62,161 nt of DNA from contig URUD01000014.1 in the NCBI GenBank assembly GCA_900550935.1, positions 1 to 62,161 of the forward strand, written 5' to 3'. Positions 50,664 through 59,616 of this stretch are shown in pieces. The notes under the pieces are model-generated. The model did no database searches. It had not been told where the DNA came from and was given only the letters and a program-made list of their open reading frames with translations. The DNA is from an uncultured Roseburia sp. Lineage in GTDB: Bacteria; Bacillota; Clostridia; Lachnospirales; Lachnospiraceae. The translations under genes were made by a program, and so were the position numbers. Positions within the stretch are counted from its first letter, which is position 1. Each line of letters opens with the position of its first letter.

Positions 50664-52655
50664 ATGAAAAAACAGACAAAAAACAGGTTTGTATCTATTA
50701 AGGCAAAGCTGCTTGGGACGATTATTCCTGTGGTCGCCATTTTGATTGTAGTACTTTTAGTAGTTGCATATAACGTGTCGGCGGGAATTATCGAGAAGTA
50801 TTCCCAAAATCTTTTAACATCATCTGTTTCCAATCAGGAATCTAATATTGAAGCGTGGCTGAATGAAAACCTGGCCGCATTCCAGATCGTAAAACAGACG
50901 ATTGAACAGACAAAGCCGAACGAGGCAGAACTGCAGAAGATGCTGGACAGCTATTATGGTTATAATTCCAACTATTCAGAGGGTCTCTACATTGCAGACA
51001 GTAATGGAACGATCCGGAAAGCAGCAGATTCAACAAAGCAGGAAAGTGATGTATTAAACAGTACCTGGTACAAAGAGGGTATCACAAGGATCAATATGGC
51101 ATATGGTTCCGCGTATCAGAATGCAGATGGCGTGAATGTCGTCAGTGCCTCCGGTATCTTAAATGATGGAAGCGGAGACATTAAAGTCATTTCCGCAGAT
51201 ATGACACTGGATCGTATTTCCGTTATCGTAAACTCATTTATCGAGATGGACAATGCAGAGGCATTCCTTGTGGATGCAAACAGCGGTATCATTCTGGCAA
51301 ACCGTGATTCGGCCATGATCTCACAGAAGCTCGGTGACAGTGGACAGAGCACATTTTTCAGCGATGTGGCAGCGAAGATCGATGCAGGAGACTATAGTTT
51401 CTGCACATTAGATGGAAACATGACTGTATTTGAGGAAGTAACCGGAACCAACTGGGTGCTTGTTTCCTACATACCAAAGGATATCGTATTAGCAGATTTG
51501 GCACAGCTCCGTACGATCATGATCATCATCAGTGTGATCGCGATCATTATTTTATGTGTTGTGGTAGAGCGTGTTACCCATATGGTGATCAAACCGGTTA
51601 AGAAACTGACCAAGATCATCAAGGCGATGACGTCAGGAGACTTTACCGTATCCGTTCAGACCAAAGGCAATGATGAGATCGGTGTGATGAGCCGCAATGT
51701 GGAGAAGTTTATCGAATCCATGCGTGAGATGATCGCTTCTATGGGAGATATCTCAGGCAGATTAAAAGGACAGGCAGTCTCCTGTGATGATGTATCGCAC
51801 AACATGAACGATGCAGCAAATATCCAGGCACAGTCCATGGGCGAATTAAACCAGACCGTAGACCAGTTGTCTGCTTCCGTTAATGAGATCGCAGAGAATG
51901 CAACCGTACTGGCAGGTTATGTGGCAGATACGAAAGCAGACAGCGATGCAGTAGAGGAAAAGATGCGTCAGACTGTAGAAGTTTCCGAAAAAGGAAAAGG
52001 AGATATGGAGCGTGTCGGACAGGCATTGGAGAATATCAGTACTTCCGTACAGAATCTGGAAGAGGCAGTGAATAAAGTAGGAACTGCATCCGGTGAGATC
52101 GTTCAGATCGTCCAGTTGATCGGAAATATCGCAGAGGAGACGAACCTTCTTTCCTTAAATGCTTCCATCGAGGCAGCAAGAGCAGGAGAGGCAGGAAAGG
52201 GCTTTGCTGTTGTCGCAACTGAGATCGGAAAACTGGCACAGAACAGCACCGAGTCTGTAGAAAATATCACAAAACTGATCAATGAGATCAACCTGCTTGT
52301 TGAGGATGCCGTAAGACAGGCAGCAAACAGCTCAGGAGAGATCATCGACAGTACAGAACTGATCCATACAGCAGTTGATACCTTTGATCTTATTTTCCAG
52401 AACGTACAGGATACCGGAAAACTGATCGAGGGCGTAGTAGAAAAGATCAATCAGGTAGATCAGGTTGCAACAAACGTTGCAGCAATTTCCGAGGAACAGG
52501 CAGCAAGCTCGGATGAGATCCTTGCAACCTCTGAGGCAATGCTTGCACAGGCAAAAGGCATCACAGAAAACAGTGAGCAGGTTGCAGAGCAGGCAAAACA
52601 TTTGACCACATCATCAGAGAACCTGGCGGGACAGGTACAGCAGTTCCAGATATAG
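50664..52655 (+). CDS. Methyl-accepting chemotaxis protein with dCache sensor
   Basis: 663-residue transmembrane chemoreceptor. Order: basic N-terminus and TM1 (about residues 14-38), a periplasmic-type double-Cache domain (about 40-285; WYKEGITR and YGSAYQNADG recall dCache_1), TM2 (about 290-312), HAMP (about 313-368) and the signalling domain (about 385-663), whose hairpin tip reads IAEETNLLSLNASIEAARAG. No C-terminal CheR-tethering pentapeptide. It is followed 12 bp later by a solute-binding lipoprotein, suggesting it senses that protein's ligand. Confidence 0.93.
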   Translation: MKKQTKNRFVSIKAKLLGTIIPVVAILIVVLLVVAYNVSAGIIEKYSQNLLTSSVSNQESNIEAWLNENLAAFQIVKQTIEQTKPNEAELQKMLDSYYGYNSNYSEGLYIADSNGTIRKAADSTKQESDVLNSTWYKEGITRINMAYGSAYQNADGVNVVSASGILNDGSGDIKVISADMTLDRISVIVNSFIEMDNAEAFLVDANSGIILANRDSAMISQKLGDSGQSTFFSDVAAKIDAGDYSFCTLDGNMTVFEEVTGTNWVLVSYIPKDIVLADLAQLRTIMIIISVIAIIILCVVVERVTHMVIKPVKKLTKIIKAMTSGDFTVSVQTKGNDEIGVMSRNVEKFIESMREMIASMGDISGRLKGQAVSCDDVSHNMNDAANIQAQSMGELNQTVDQLSASVNEIAENATVLAGYVADTKADSDAVEEKMRQTVEVSEKGKGDMERVGQALENISTSVQNLEEAVNKVGTASGEIVQIVQLIGNIAEETNLLSLNASIEAARAGEAGKGFAVVATEIGKLAQNSTESVENITKLINEINLLVEDAVRQAANSSGEIIDSTELIHTAVDTFDLIFQNVQDTGKLIEGVVEKINQVDQVATNVAAISEEQAASSDEILATSEAMLAQAKGITENSEQVAEQAKHLTTSSENLAGQVQQFQI

Positions 52656-52667
52656 GAGGAAAAGACA

Positions 52668-53645
52668 ATGAAGAAGTTTTTTAGCATGTTGCTCGTGATC
52701 GCCTTAGGTGTGGGTTGTCTTTGCGGCTGTGGAAATACGCAGGCAGCATCCGAAAACACAGACGGAAAAGGAGTGCGGATCCTGTTATCTCTCTCCACAC
52801 CGGATACATTCCGTAATACACTTGTTGCACAGGCACAGAAAACAGCAGAGGAATGTGGAGCGACACTGGATGTATTTGATGCAGAAAATAATCTGGAGAA
52901 TCAGGTAGAGCATATCAAAAAAGCAGTTGCAGAAGATTATGATGTTATCTTATGCGGACCGGTCGATGCAGATACCGGAAAAGAGATCACGGCACTTGCC
53001 GGAGATCTGCCGGTTGTCTTTTTCAACAGCTGCCCGGATGACAGCGTTTTAGTAAAGGACAAATACATGTATGTTGGTTCCAGTGAGGCAGTTGCCGGTC
53101 AGTATCAGGCAGATTATATTTTAAATGCACTCTCTTCCAAGGATGAGATCAACGTAGCTGTTTTTAAAGGTCAGAAAAATCACTCTGCAACCGATGGAAG
53201 AACCAAAGGTTTGAAAACAGGATTAAAAGAATCCGGCAAGAAGATCAATTATGTATTCGAAGATTATGGTTCCTGGGATCAGGCGACCGCAGAGGAATAT
53301 TTCAATATCTTCTTAAAGACAGGACAGCCTTGTGATGTTGTGGCATGTAACAACGATTCCATGGCACTTGGTATTATCGATGCCTGCAAAGCTGCCGGCA
53401 AAGATGATGTCATTATCTTAGGTGTCGATGCGACAGCAGATGGATGTGCTGCGATCGAATCCGGCGATATGGACTTTACCGTATATCAGTCTGGTGTAGG
53501 TCAGGGAGAATATGCGGTCAAAACCGCAATTGCCATTGCAACAGGAGGCAGTGCTTCCCAGATCGAGGGCGTGACAGAGGATGGAAAATATGTCTGGGTA
53601 CCATTTGAACCGGTAGACAGTTCCAATGTCAAAGATTACGAATAA
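52668..53645 (+). CDS. Orphan sugar-type substrate-binding lipoprotein
   Basis: 325 residues with lipoprotein signal (lipobox LCGC followed by Gly, about residue 20) and a periplasmic-binding-protein type 1 (RbsB-like) fold: VRILLSLSTPDTFRNTLVAQAQK, VILCGPVDADTG, DVVACNNDSMALGIIDA, VIILGVDATADG, and the YQSGVGQGEYAV C-terminal element. No permease or ATPase gene is adjacent; it is instead co-transcribed with a chemoreceptor (GGAGG site, 12-bp gap). A role as ligand presenter to the receptor is inferred. Confidence 0.88.
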   Translation: MKKFFSMLLVIALGVGCLCGCGNTQAASENTDGKGVRILLSLSTPDTFRNTLVAQAQKTAEECGATLDVFDAENNLENQVEHIKKAVAEDYDVILCGPVDADTGKEITALAGDLPVVFFNSCPDDSVLVKDKYMYVGSSEAVAGQYQADYILNALSSKDEINVAVFKGQKNHSATDGRTKGLKTGLKESGKKINYVFEDYGSWDQATAEEYFNIFLKTGQPCDVVACNNDSMALGIIDACKAAGKDDVIILGVDATADGCAAIESGDMDFTVYQSGVGQGEYAVKTAIAIATGGSASQIEGVTEDGKYVWVPFEPVDSSNVKDYE

Positions 53646-53655
53646 CAGAAAAATG

Positions 53656-53689
53656 GAGGATGGCAAAATGTGTCATCCTCTTTTTTTTT
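53656..53689 (+). terminator. Intrinsic terminator after the binding-protein gene
   Basis: GAGGATG and CATCCTC pair around an 11-base loop, followed by a run of nine T. Confidence 0.9.
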
Positions 53690-53740
53690 ATGCAAAAATA
53701 TAGTATTCTATAAGGAGCCGCAAAAGAGGGAGGCGAACAA

Positions 53741-54229
53741 ATGGAGTATACACATGTGACACATACATTTGGACCAGTCTATGATCCAAATTCCCGGATT
53801 TTGATATTGGGCTCGTTTCCATCGGTAAAATCGAGGGAGCAGCAGTTTTATTATGGGCATCCGAAAAACCGTTTCTGGAGTGTGTTGGCAGCCCTGTTTG
53901 AGGAAACACCGCCGGAACAGATCGAGGAAAAGAAAGCTTTTCTGCTCCGGCATCGGATCGCACTCTGGGATGTGATCGGATCCTGCGATATCGTGGGTTC
54001 TTCGGACAGTTCCATCCGCAATGTTGAGGTAAATGATATTGGACGGATCTTAAATGAGGCTCACATAGAAACCATTTATGCAAATGGGGGCAAGGCATAT
54101 CAGTTGTTTTTAAAGTATTGTGAAAAGGAAGGTATGCCGCCAGTCAAAAAGCTGCCGTCCACAAGTCCGGCGAATGCAGCATGGACGTTTGATAAGCTGT
54201 TACAGGCATGGGGAGAAGAAGTAAAGTAA
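53741..54229 (+). CDS. Hypoxanthine-DNA glycosylase (UDG family 6-like)
   Basis: 162 residues, uracil-DNA-glycosylase superfamily. ILILGSFPSVKSREQQFYYGHPKNRFW (split; about residues 20-46) carries the family 6 start, and LPSTSPANA (about 138) is the C-terminal DNA-contact motif. Family members remove deaminated adenine (hypoxanthine) from DNA. A conserved WDVIGSCDIVGSSDSSI segment lies in the middle. Its length is normal. Confidence 0.85.
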   Translation: MEYTHVTHTFGPVYDPNSRILILGSFPSVKSREQQFYYGHPKNRFWSVLAALFEETPPEQIEEKKAFLLRHRIALWDVIGSCDIVGSSDSSIRNVEVNDIGRILNEAHIETIYANGGKAYQLFLKYCEKEGMPPVKKLPSTSPANAAWTFDKLLQAWGEEVK

Positions 54230-54239
54230 GGAGAATGAC

Positions 54240-54665
54240 GTGAAAAAAGAAGAGATGACGATACTGGATCTGATGTTGGAAGCAGTTGGAGTGGTGGCAG
54301 CTCTTGTCTACCTCGGACTGCAGGTATATTATGGATTGGCATATGGGGCAGATCTGCTTACGGTGCTGATGAATGCAGCCGTTTTGCTGCTTGTATATAT
54401 GGGGCTAACATTGCTTACGATCTACCCGGAGCATGTCAATGGATTGACAAAAGAGATGTGCAGTGGCAAAATACGCAAATATACCATTCATATGGTCAGA
54501 TACATCAAACTTATTTTTGTACTGGGACTTTTATTTGCAACAATCTGTGATGTCATGGGCCACCAGATCAACAGTGGATACAGCATCATTGTAGTGGTAC
54601 TTGTTGTGCTGACAGCACTTTACTATGAGAGAAAGATCATTCATATTTTGCGTAAGAAGAAGTAA
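54240..54665 (+). CDS. Small four-helix membrane protein, unknown
   Basis: 141 residues with about four hydrophobic segments (residues 12-32, 38-60, 88-106, 112-128) and a basic C-terminal tail. The start is GTG with AAGGAG six bases upstream, 10 bp after the glycosylase gene. No family or motif recognised. Probably an inner-membrane protein; nothing in the neighbourhood indicates its function. Confidence 0.7.
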   Translation: MKKEEMTILDLMLEAVGVVAALVYLGLQVYYGLAYGADLLTVLMNAAVLLLVYMGLTLLTIYPEHVNGLTKEMCSGKIRKYTIHMVRYIKLIFVLGLLFATICDVMGHQINSGYSIIVVVLVVLTALYYERKIIHILRKKK

Positions 54666-54703
54666 AACGGTGCAAAAGGAAAAGAGAGCAAAGGAAGAAA
54701 GGC

Positions 54704-55573
54704 ATGGTTATTGCAATGGAGAAAAAAGAGATCAGACAGGAATTTCTGACAGGAGAAAGGGCACTGTTTCAGGGAAAAGATTTAAAAATATACGATACGA
54801 TTTTTGATGATGGCGAATCACCGTTAAAAGAAAGTAACAATATCGAACTGTACGGAAGTATGTTCAAATGGAAATATCCGTTATGGTATGCAAACAATAT
54901 CAAGGTAAAGGACAGCACCTGGTTTGAGATGGCGCGTGCGGGTGTATGGTACACCAATCATATCGAGATTGAGGACTGTGCCGTGGATGCCCCGAAGAAT
55001 TTCCGCCGCTGCCATGACATCACGCTCAAAAATGTTTCCATTCCGGATGCGGCAGAGACGCTGTGGAGTTGTGATCAGGTAACCATGGAGCATGTGCTGG
55101 CAAGGGGAGATTACTTTGCCATGAACAGCCAGAATATGGACATCCGCGATTTTACCTTATATGGAAATTACTCCTTTGACGGTGTGCAGAATGTGGAGAT
55201 CCACAATGCAAAGATGCTGTCAAAGGATGCGTTCTGGAACAGCGATCATGTGACCGTATACGATTCTTTTATTTCCGGGGAATATCTGGGATGGAATGCA
55301 AAGAACCTGACTCTTGTTAACTGTACGATCGAGAGCTTACAGGGCATGTGTTATATTGATAATCTTGTGATGAAAAACTGCAAGCTGATCAATACGACAC
55401 TGGCGTTCGAGTATTCTACAGTGGATGCACAGATTGACAGTAAGATCGACAGCGTATTAAATCCGTCCGGTGGAGTCATCCGTGCAGACTATATCGAAAA
55501 TCTGATCATTGAGTCCGACAAAGTTGATCCGGGCAAGACAACGATCATTTGTAAAAATGCAGAGCAGAAATGA
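54704..55573 (+). CDS. DUF3737 beta-helix protein
   Basis: 289 residues forming a repetitive right-handed beta-helix-like chain of short N/D-rich turns (NNIELYGSMF, NNIKVKDSTW, NHIEIEDCAV, QNMDIRDFTL, KNLTLVNCTI). The layout fits the DUF3737 family, whose function is not established. ATG 54704 is six bases from AAGGAAG. It lies 7 bp upstream of a MalY/PatB lyase, so a joint role is likely; carbohydrate or envelope binding is only a guess from the fold. Confidence 0.8.
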   Translation: MVIAMEKKEIRQEFLTGERALFQGKDLKIYDTIFDDGESPLKESNNIELYGSMFKWKYPLWYANNIKVKDSTWFEMARAGVWYTNHIEIEDCAVDAPKNFRRCHDITLKNVSIPDAAETLWSCDQVTMEHVLARGDYFAMNSQNMDIRDFTLYGNYSFDGVQNVEIHNAKMLSKDAFWNSDHVTVYDSFISGEYLGWNAKNLTLVNCTIESLQGMCYIDNLVMKNCKLINTTLAFEYSTVDAQIDSKIDSVLNPSGGVIRADYIENLIIESDKVDPGKTTIICKNAEQK

Positions 55574-55580
55574 GGTTCGT

Positions 55581-56750
55581 ATGAAATATAATTTTGACCA
55601 GGTGATCAATCGAAGAAATACTAATTCCTTAAAATGGGATGTAAAAGAAAATGAGCTTCCGATGTGGGTAGCGGATATGGATTTTGAGACAGCACCGGAG
55701 ATACAGGAGGCAATCCAAAAAAGAGCCGCACATGGCATTTTTGGCTACTCCATCCTTCCGGATGAATGGTATGAGGCATATATCGGATGGTGGGAGCGTC
55801 GTCATCATGTTACCTTTGAAAAGGACTGGCTGATCTTTACCACGGGAGTGGTTCCGGCAATCTCCAGTATTGTGCGCAAACTGACAACACCGGCAGAGAA
55901 AGTTGTGATCCAGACACCGGTTTATAATATTTTCTATAACTCCATCTTAAACAATGGAAGAGTGGTATTGGAAAGCCCATTACAGTACGATGGAAAAGAG
56001 TATCACATGGATCTTGCAGATCTGGAAAAGAAACTTTCCGATCCGCAGACCAGTCTGATGATCTTATGCAATCCGCAGAACCCGGCAGGAAAGATCTGGG
56101 ACAGAGAGACGTTAGAGAAGATTGGAGAACTGTGTGCCAAATATCATGTAGTTGTGGTTTCTGATGAGATCCACTGCGACCTTACCGATCCGCAGAAAGA
56201 GTACGTTCCGTTTGCATCGGTGTCTGAAATCTGTGCACAGAACAGCATTACCTGTATCGCACCGACCAAGGCGTTTAATATTGCCGGAATGCAGACCGCG
56301 GCAGTGGTTGTTCCAAATGATACGCTGCGTCACAAGGTGTGGAGAGGACTCAACACGGATGAAGTGGCAGAGCCAAATGTATTTGCCGTGGATGCAGCAA
56401 TCGCAGCTTTTACCAAAGGAGAGCCATGGCTTAACGCCCTGCGGGAATACATTGCAGAAAATAAAAAACAGGTGGTCGCATTCCTTGAAACAGAACTCAA
56501 AGAGATCACGGTGGTACTATCCGAGGCAACCTATCTTTTGTGGCTTGATTGCAGCCGTATTACAGACGATACCAAAACGTTTGCCAGATTTTTGCGTGAG
56601 CAGACGGGACTTTACGTTTCTGCAGGAGCACAGTATGGTGGAGATGGAAATAAATTTTTGCGTATGAATGTCGCCTGCCCAAGGGCAACCCTGGAGGATG
56701 GACTTACCAGATTGCAGCAGGGCGTTTTCGCGTACCGGAAAACAAAATAA
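55581..56750 (+). CDS. MalY/PatB-type aminotransferase-fold C-S lyase
   Basis: PLP enzyme, 389 residues, fold type I. The start MKYNFDQVINRRNTNSLKWD is typical of the MalY/PatB group and has TGAGG upstream; the longer frame into the DUF3737 gene is rejected. ELPMWVADMDFETAPEI (about residue 27), NPQNPAGKIW (about 160), SDEIHCDL (about 195) and the PLP lysine in APTKAFNIAGMQTA (about 235) are present. Likely cystathionine beta-lyase activity giving homocysteine or cysteine-derived sulfide. Confidence 0.9.
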   Translation: MKYNFDQVINRRNTNSLKWDVKENELPMWVADMDFETAPEIQEAIQKRAAHGIFGYSILPDEWYEAYIGWWERRHHVTFEKDWLIFTTGVVPAISSIVRKLTTPAEKVVIQTPVYNIFYNSILNNGRVVLESPLQYDGKEYHMDLADLEKKLSDPQTSLMILCNPQNPAGKIWDRETLEKIGELCAKYHVVVVSDEIHCDLTDPQKEYVPFASVSEICAQNSITCIAPTKAFNIAGMQTAAVVVPNDTLRHKVWRGLNTDEVAEPNVFAVDAAIAAFTKGEPWLNALREYIAENKKQVVAFLETELKEITVVLSEATYLLWLDCSRITDDTKTFARFLREQTGLYVSAGAQYGGDGNKFLRMNVACPRATLEDGLTRLQQGVFAYRKTK

Positions 56751-56793
56751 GCTATCGGTTTAAAAGCCAGATGGATCGGGAAGAACATCCAGC

Positions 56794-57606
56794 CTATGCC
56801 AGATCAGGTTTTGACAGGAAGCCCTTTAAGATCTGTAACACGCCATTTTCCCAGTAAGGAGGGCAGGTGTCTTTGGCAGCGGCAATGACTTCTTCTCTGG
56901 CGTTAGACACGGCGTAGCTTAGTCCGGCGTTTTTTAACATCTCGATATCATTGAGGTTATCGCCAAATGTACAGGTCTCCTCTGGCAGGATGCCAAAATA
57001 ATCCTGCAAGAAAGAGATGGCGGTTCCTTTGTTGGCACCGAGCGGAATGCAGTCTACCCATTCTTTCCCGGCAGCGGCGATCTTTGCCTTGTCTTTCCAG
57101 GTCGGGATAAAATGCGGCGCACACATTTCCTCGCAGGCATTTTTGTGGTAAACAGACAGTTTAATGATCGCATCCCCGGAAACGGAGAGAAGCGGCTCGG
57201 CTTCCCGTATATCAAATCCGTAGGAATCGCGGAGCCAGTGGAACATCCGGCTTCCGGCATTTTCAGCAAGACAGTAGTCAGGTGTGGCGATAAAACAGTC
57301 ACATTGTGGCAGCTCATCCTGTACCATTTTACACATGCCCCTCCAGAGTTCGTCCTCCATGGGGTAAACTTTTAAGATCTGATCGGGTGTGCGAACCACA
57401 GTTCCGCCATCGCTGATATAGAGCAGTTTGTCTTTGATCGGAGCAAACAGTTTGTGCTCACTGGTGAATTGTCTGCCAGAACAGATCACGAACAGAATGC
57501 CCTGATCGACCAGTTGTCTGATCACGGTGAAATATTCCGGGTCAAGCTGCATGGTTCCATCTTTGAGGAGTGTGCCATCCACATCAGTTGCAATTAATTT
57601 TATCAT
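56794..57606 (-). CDS. Cof-type HAD phosphatase
   Basis: 270 residues, HAD superfamily IIB. DVDGTLLKDG carries the nucleophilic Asp at about residue 8, CSGR is motif II (about 44), the cap domain spans about 85-185, and FGDNLNDIEML (about 217) holds the metal-binding Asps. Broad sugar- or cofactor-phosphate hydrolysis is typical. The start at MIKLIATDVDG is chosen; about 68 upstream residues in frame are hydrophobic non-homologous translation of the promoter. Its ribosome site lies inside an inverted repeat. Confidence 0.92.
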   Translation of the reverse strand: MIKLIATDVDGTLLKDGTMQLDPEYFTVIRQLVDQGILFVICSGRQFTSEHKLFAPIKDKLLYISDGGTVVRTPDQILKVYPMEDELWRGMCKMVQDELPQCDCFIATPDYCLAENAGSRMFHWLRDSYGFDIREAEPLLSVSGDAIIKLSVYHKNACEEMCAPHFIPTWKDKAKIAAAGKEWVDCIPLGANKGTAISFLQDYFGILPEETCTFGDNLNDIEMLKNAGLSYAVSNAREEVIAAAKDTCPPYWENGVLQILKGFLSKPDLA

Positions 57607-57610
57607 GTGA

Positions 57611-57673
57611 AACCTCATTTCTATTATAGGAATGAGGTTATTATAGCTGCAGATGAGATAATTTGCAAATAAG
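57611..57673. promoter_or_regulatory. Promoter-operator region between Cof and Eis-like genes
   Basis: AACCTCATT (57611) and AATGAGGTT (57631) are perfect 9-bp inverted arms; in the Cof mRNA the ribosome site falls in the 3' arm. On the minus strand, TTGCAA, 17 bp and TATAAT (57640-57645) form a promoter whose -35 box is the palindrome ATTTGCAAAT (57661-57670), the same as in the Fur-type array at 25.5 kb. Confidence 0.5.
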
Positions 57674-57677
57674 GACT

Positions 57678-57707
57678 TTGTAAAATACGGGGCAGTCGTG
57701 CTATAAT
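57678..57707 (+). promoter_or_regulatory. Promoter of the Eis-like acetyltransferase
   Basis: TTGTAA, an 18-bp spacer and TATAAT, 35 bp upstream of the start codon. Confidence 0.55.
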
Positions 57708-57741
57708 AACAAAAGCAAAAGATATTGTAACGGAGAACATC

Positions 57742-58962
57742 ATGCAGAAAGAAACACAAGAACAGATGAAATATGAGATACGCCACCTGACCACAGGTGA
57801 TCTCGAACAATACAATGCTCTGCTCCGGTATGCATTTCAGATCACGGAACAGGAGCTTTTAGAGACCGGATGGAGGGATGATGAAATCAAGCAGTCCAAG
57901 TTCCCGGTCTTAGAGCGTGCGGACGTGATGGGATGTTTTGACGGAGAGACGCTGATCTCACAGTTTGCTTCCTATCCGCTTGAGATGAATATTTATGGGA
58001 AAAAATTTGAGATTGGCTTTGTTACAAGTGTCTGCACTTACCCGGAATATTCAGGAAACGGCATTATGAAACAGCTGATGATACAGAGCATGACAAATAT
58101 GCGGGATAAGGGGAAATCTTTCGCGCTGCTCTATCCATATTCCATTCCGCTGTATCATAAACTAGGCTGGGAGATCGTATCCAATAAGATCTCCTATACG
58201 ATCAAAGATACCCAGCTGCCGAAGCAGCAGATCACAACCGGCTATGTACGCCGCGTTGACTGGGAAAATGCGGACTTTAAAAATCTGCACACACGGTTTG
58301 CGGCTGTGACACATGGATGCCTTTACCGCAATGCGCTTGCATGGGAAGAGTACTGGCGTTGGGACGAAGATGATACCAATGTAGCCATTTATTATGATCA
58401 GATGGGACAACCGTGTGGCTATATGGTTTATCTGATCAAGTTAAATGTGATGCACATCAAAGAGATGATCTATTTGAACAGAGAGGCGCATAAGGGGCTG
58501 TGGGCTTATATCCATGCACATGAATCTATGATCGATGAGATCCGGGGAAACACCTATTTCAGTGAGCCGATCGCATTTGAGATGGACGACGGAGATATCA
58601 AGGAAATGATAAGACCTTACTGTATGGGAAGGATCGTGGATGTCAGACAGTTCTTTGAAAAATACCCGTGTGACCCGGATGAAAAACCGGTGCGGATCGG
58701 ATTTGAGATCAAAGATGAACTGCTTCCATGGAATAATGAAGATATCATCGTATTGTTTGAAAATGGAAAGTGTAAGATCGTGGATGAACCGGCAGACTAC
58801 AGCGTGAAATTAAGCATCGGTACGCTGACTGCATTGCTGCTCGGCTATAAGACGGCTTCGCGACTGCTTGAGATGGAGCGGATTTCGGGAACGAAAGAGG
58901 CAATCGACCGGCTGGACGACGTGGTCTTTCATAAGATACCATATATTTCGGATTACATATAA
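57742..58962 (+). CDS. Eis-like N-acetyltransferase
   Basis: 406 residues with the three-part layout of Eis proteins: an N-terminal GNAT domain (about residues 8-150; VTSVCTYPEYSGNGIMKQLM as acetyl-CoA loop, LYPYSIPLYHKLGWE), a second degenerate GNAT domain (about 165-290) and a C-terminal SCP2-like domain (about 295-406), ending in a free carboxylate on Ile (ISDYI). Eis enzymes acetylate amines on aminoglycosides or proteins; the substrate here is not deducible. GGAG precedes the ATG. Confidence 0.85.
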   Translation: MQKETQEQMKYEIRHLTTGDLEQYNALLRYAFQITEQELLETGWRDDEIKQSKFPVLERADVMGCFDGETLISQFASYPLEMNIYGKKFEIGFVTSVCTYPEYSGNGIMKQLMIQSMTNMRDKGKSFALLYPYSIPLYHKLGWEIVSNKISYTIKDTQLPKQQITTGYVRRVDWENADFKNLHTRFAAVTHGCLYRNALAWEEYWRWDEDDTNVAIYYDQMGQPCGYMVYLIKLNVMHIKEMIYLNREAHKGLWAYIHAHESMIDEIRGNTYFSEPIAFEMDDGDIKEMIRPYCMGRIVDVRQFFEKYPCDPDEKPVRIGFEIKDELLPWNNEDIIVLFENGKCKIVDEPADYSVKLSIGTLTALLLGYKTASRLLEMERISGTKEAIDRLDDVVFHKIPYISDYI

Positions 58963-59053
58963 AAATAGAATGAAAACCATGTGGAAATAAAATGGCGGAA
59001 AGAGGCACAGAAAGTGCATTGGAGGCGTTACAGTTTGAGGGGAGTGAAACGAT

Positions 59054-59524
59054 ATGACAAATCGTTATTTTGAAGAGGAAGAAATTCAAAAGGATGATCT
59101 TTATTTTATCTGTTATATGATCGAACGTGTCGCGCGCAGAATCCATCAAAGAAACAGCTATGTCGTAAATGCAATAAAAAAAGATGGTCTGTATCATCTG
59201 ATCAGTCTGGCAAATGTTTTACATGCAGAAAATCCCGTAGAGGTAGAGGATGACTGGATCGCGACATATCATCTGGAAAATGGAGATTTTGATATAGCAG
59301 ATGTGGATAAAGAACTGGTAGATCAGATCCCGTCCGTTACACAGATGGGAAAAGTATATCAGCGTTTGATTTTAGACACGATGCTTCCTGGAGAAAATTA
59401 TATTGATGGTATCGTGAGAGTGTATAATAATGCCATATGTGATACGATCGATAATTATAATTGCAGTGCATATTATGAACCATCTTATATTATAGCAAGA
59501 GCGTATCAGGCAGGTGGATTTTAG
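59054..59524 (+). CDS. Conserved-looking hypothetical protein
   Basis: 156 residues, soluble, acidic (strong D/E content) with no signal peptide or membrane helix. GAGGGGAG precedes the ATG. The N-terminus (DDLYFICYMIERVARRIHQRNSYVVNAI, split here) looks helical and may be a small helical bundle. No family that I can name with confidence. It stands alone between the Eis-like gene and a terminator. Confidence 0.7.
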   Translation: MTNRYFEEEEIQKDDLYFICYMIERVARRIHQRNSYVVNAIKKDGLYHLISLANVLHAENPVEVEDDWIATYHLENGDFDIADVDKELVDQIPSVTQMGKVYQRLILDTMLPGENYIDGIVRVYNNAICDTIDNYNCSAYYEPSYIIARAYQAGGF

Positions 59525-59563
59525 AAAATACTCCGACCTAGCCAGTGAGTGTTTTACGAAATA

Positions 59564-59610
59564 AAAAAGGAACCCCTGACCATAATAAAATGGTCAGAGG
59601 TTCCTTTTTT
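59564..59610. terminator. Bidirectional terminator before thiT
   Basis: AAAAAAGGAACCCCTGACCAT pairs with a matching TGGTCAGAGGTTCCTTTTTT arm (one mismatch) around a short AT loop. It separates two converging genes. Confidence 0.93.
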
Positions 59611-59616
59611 CCCTTT

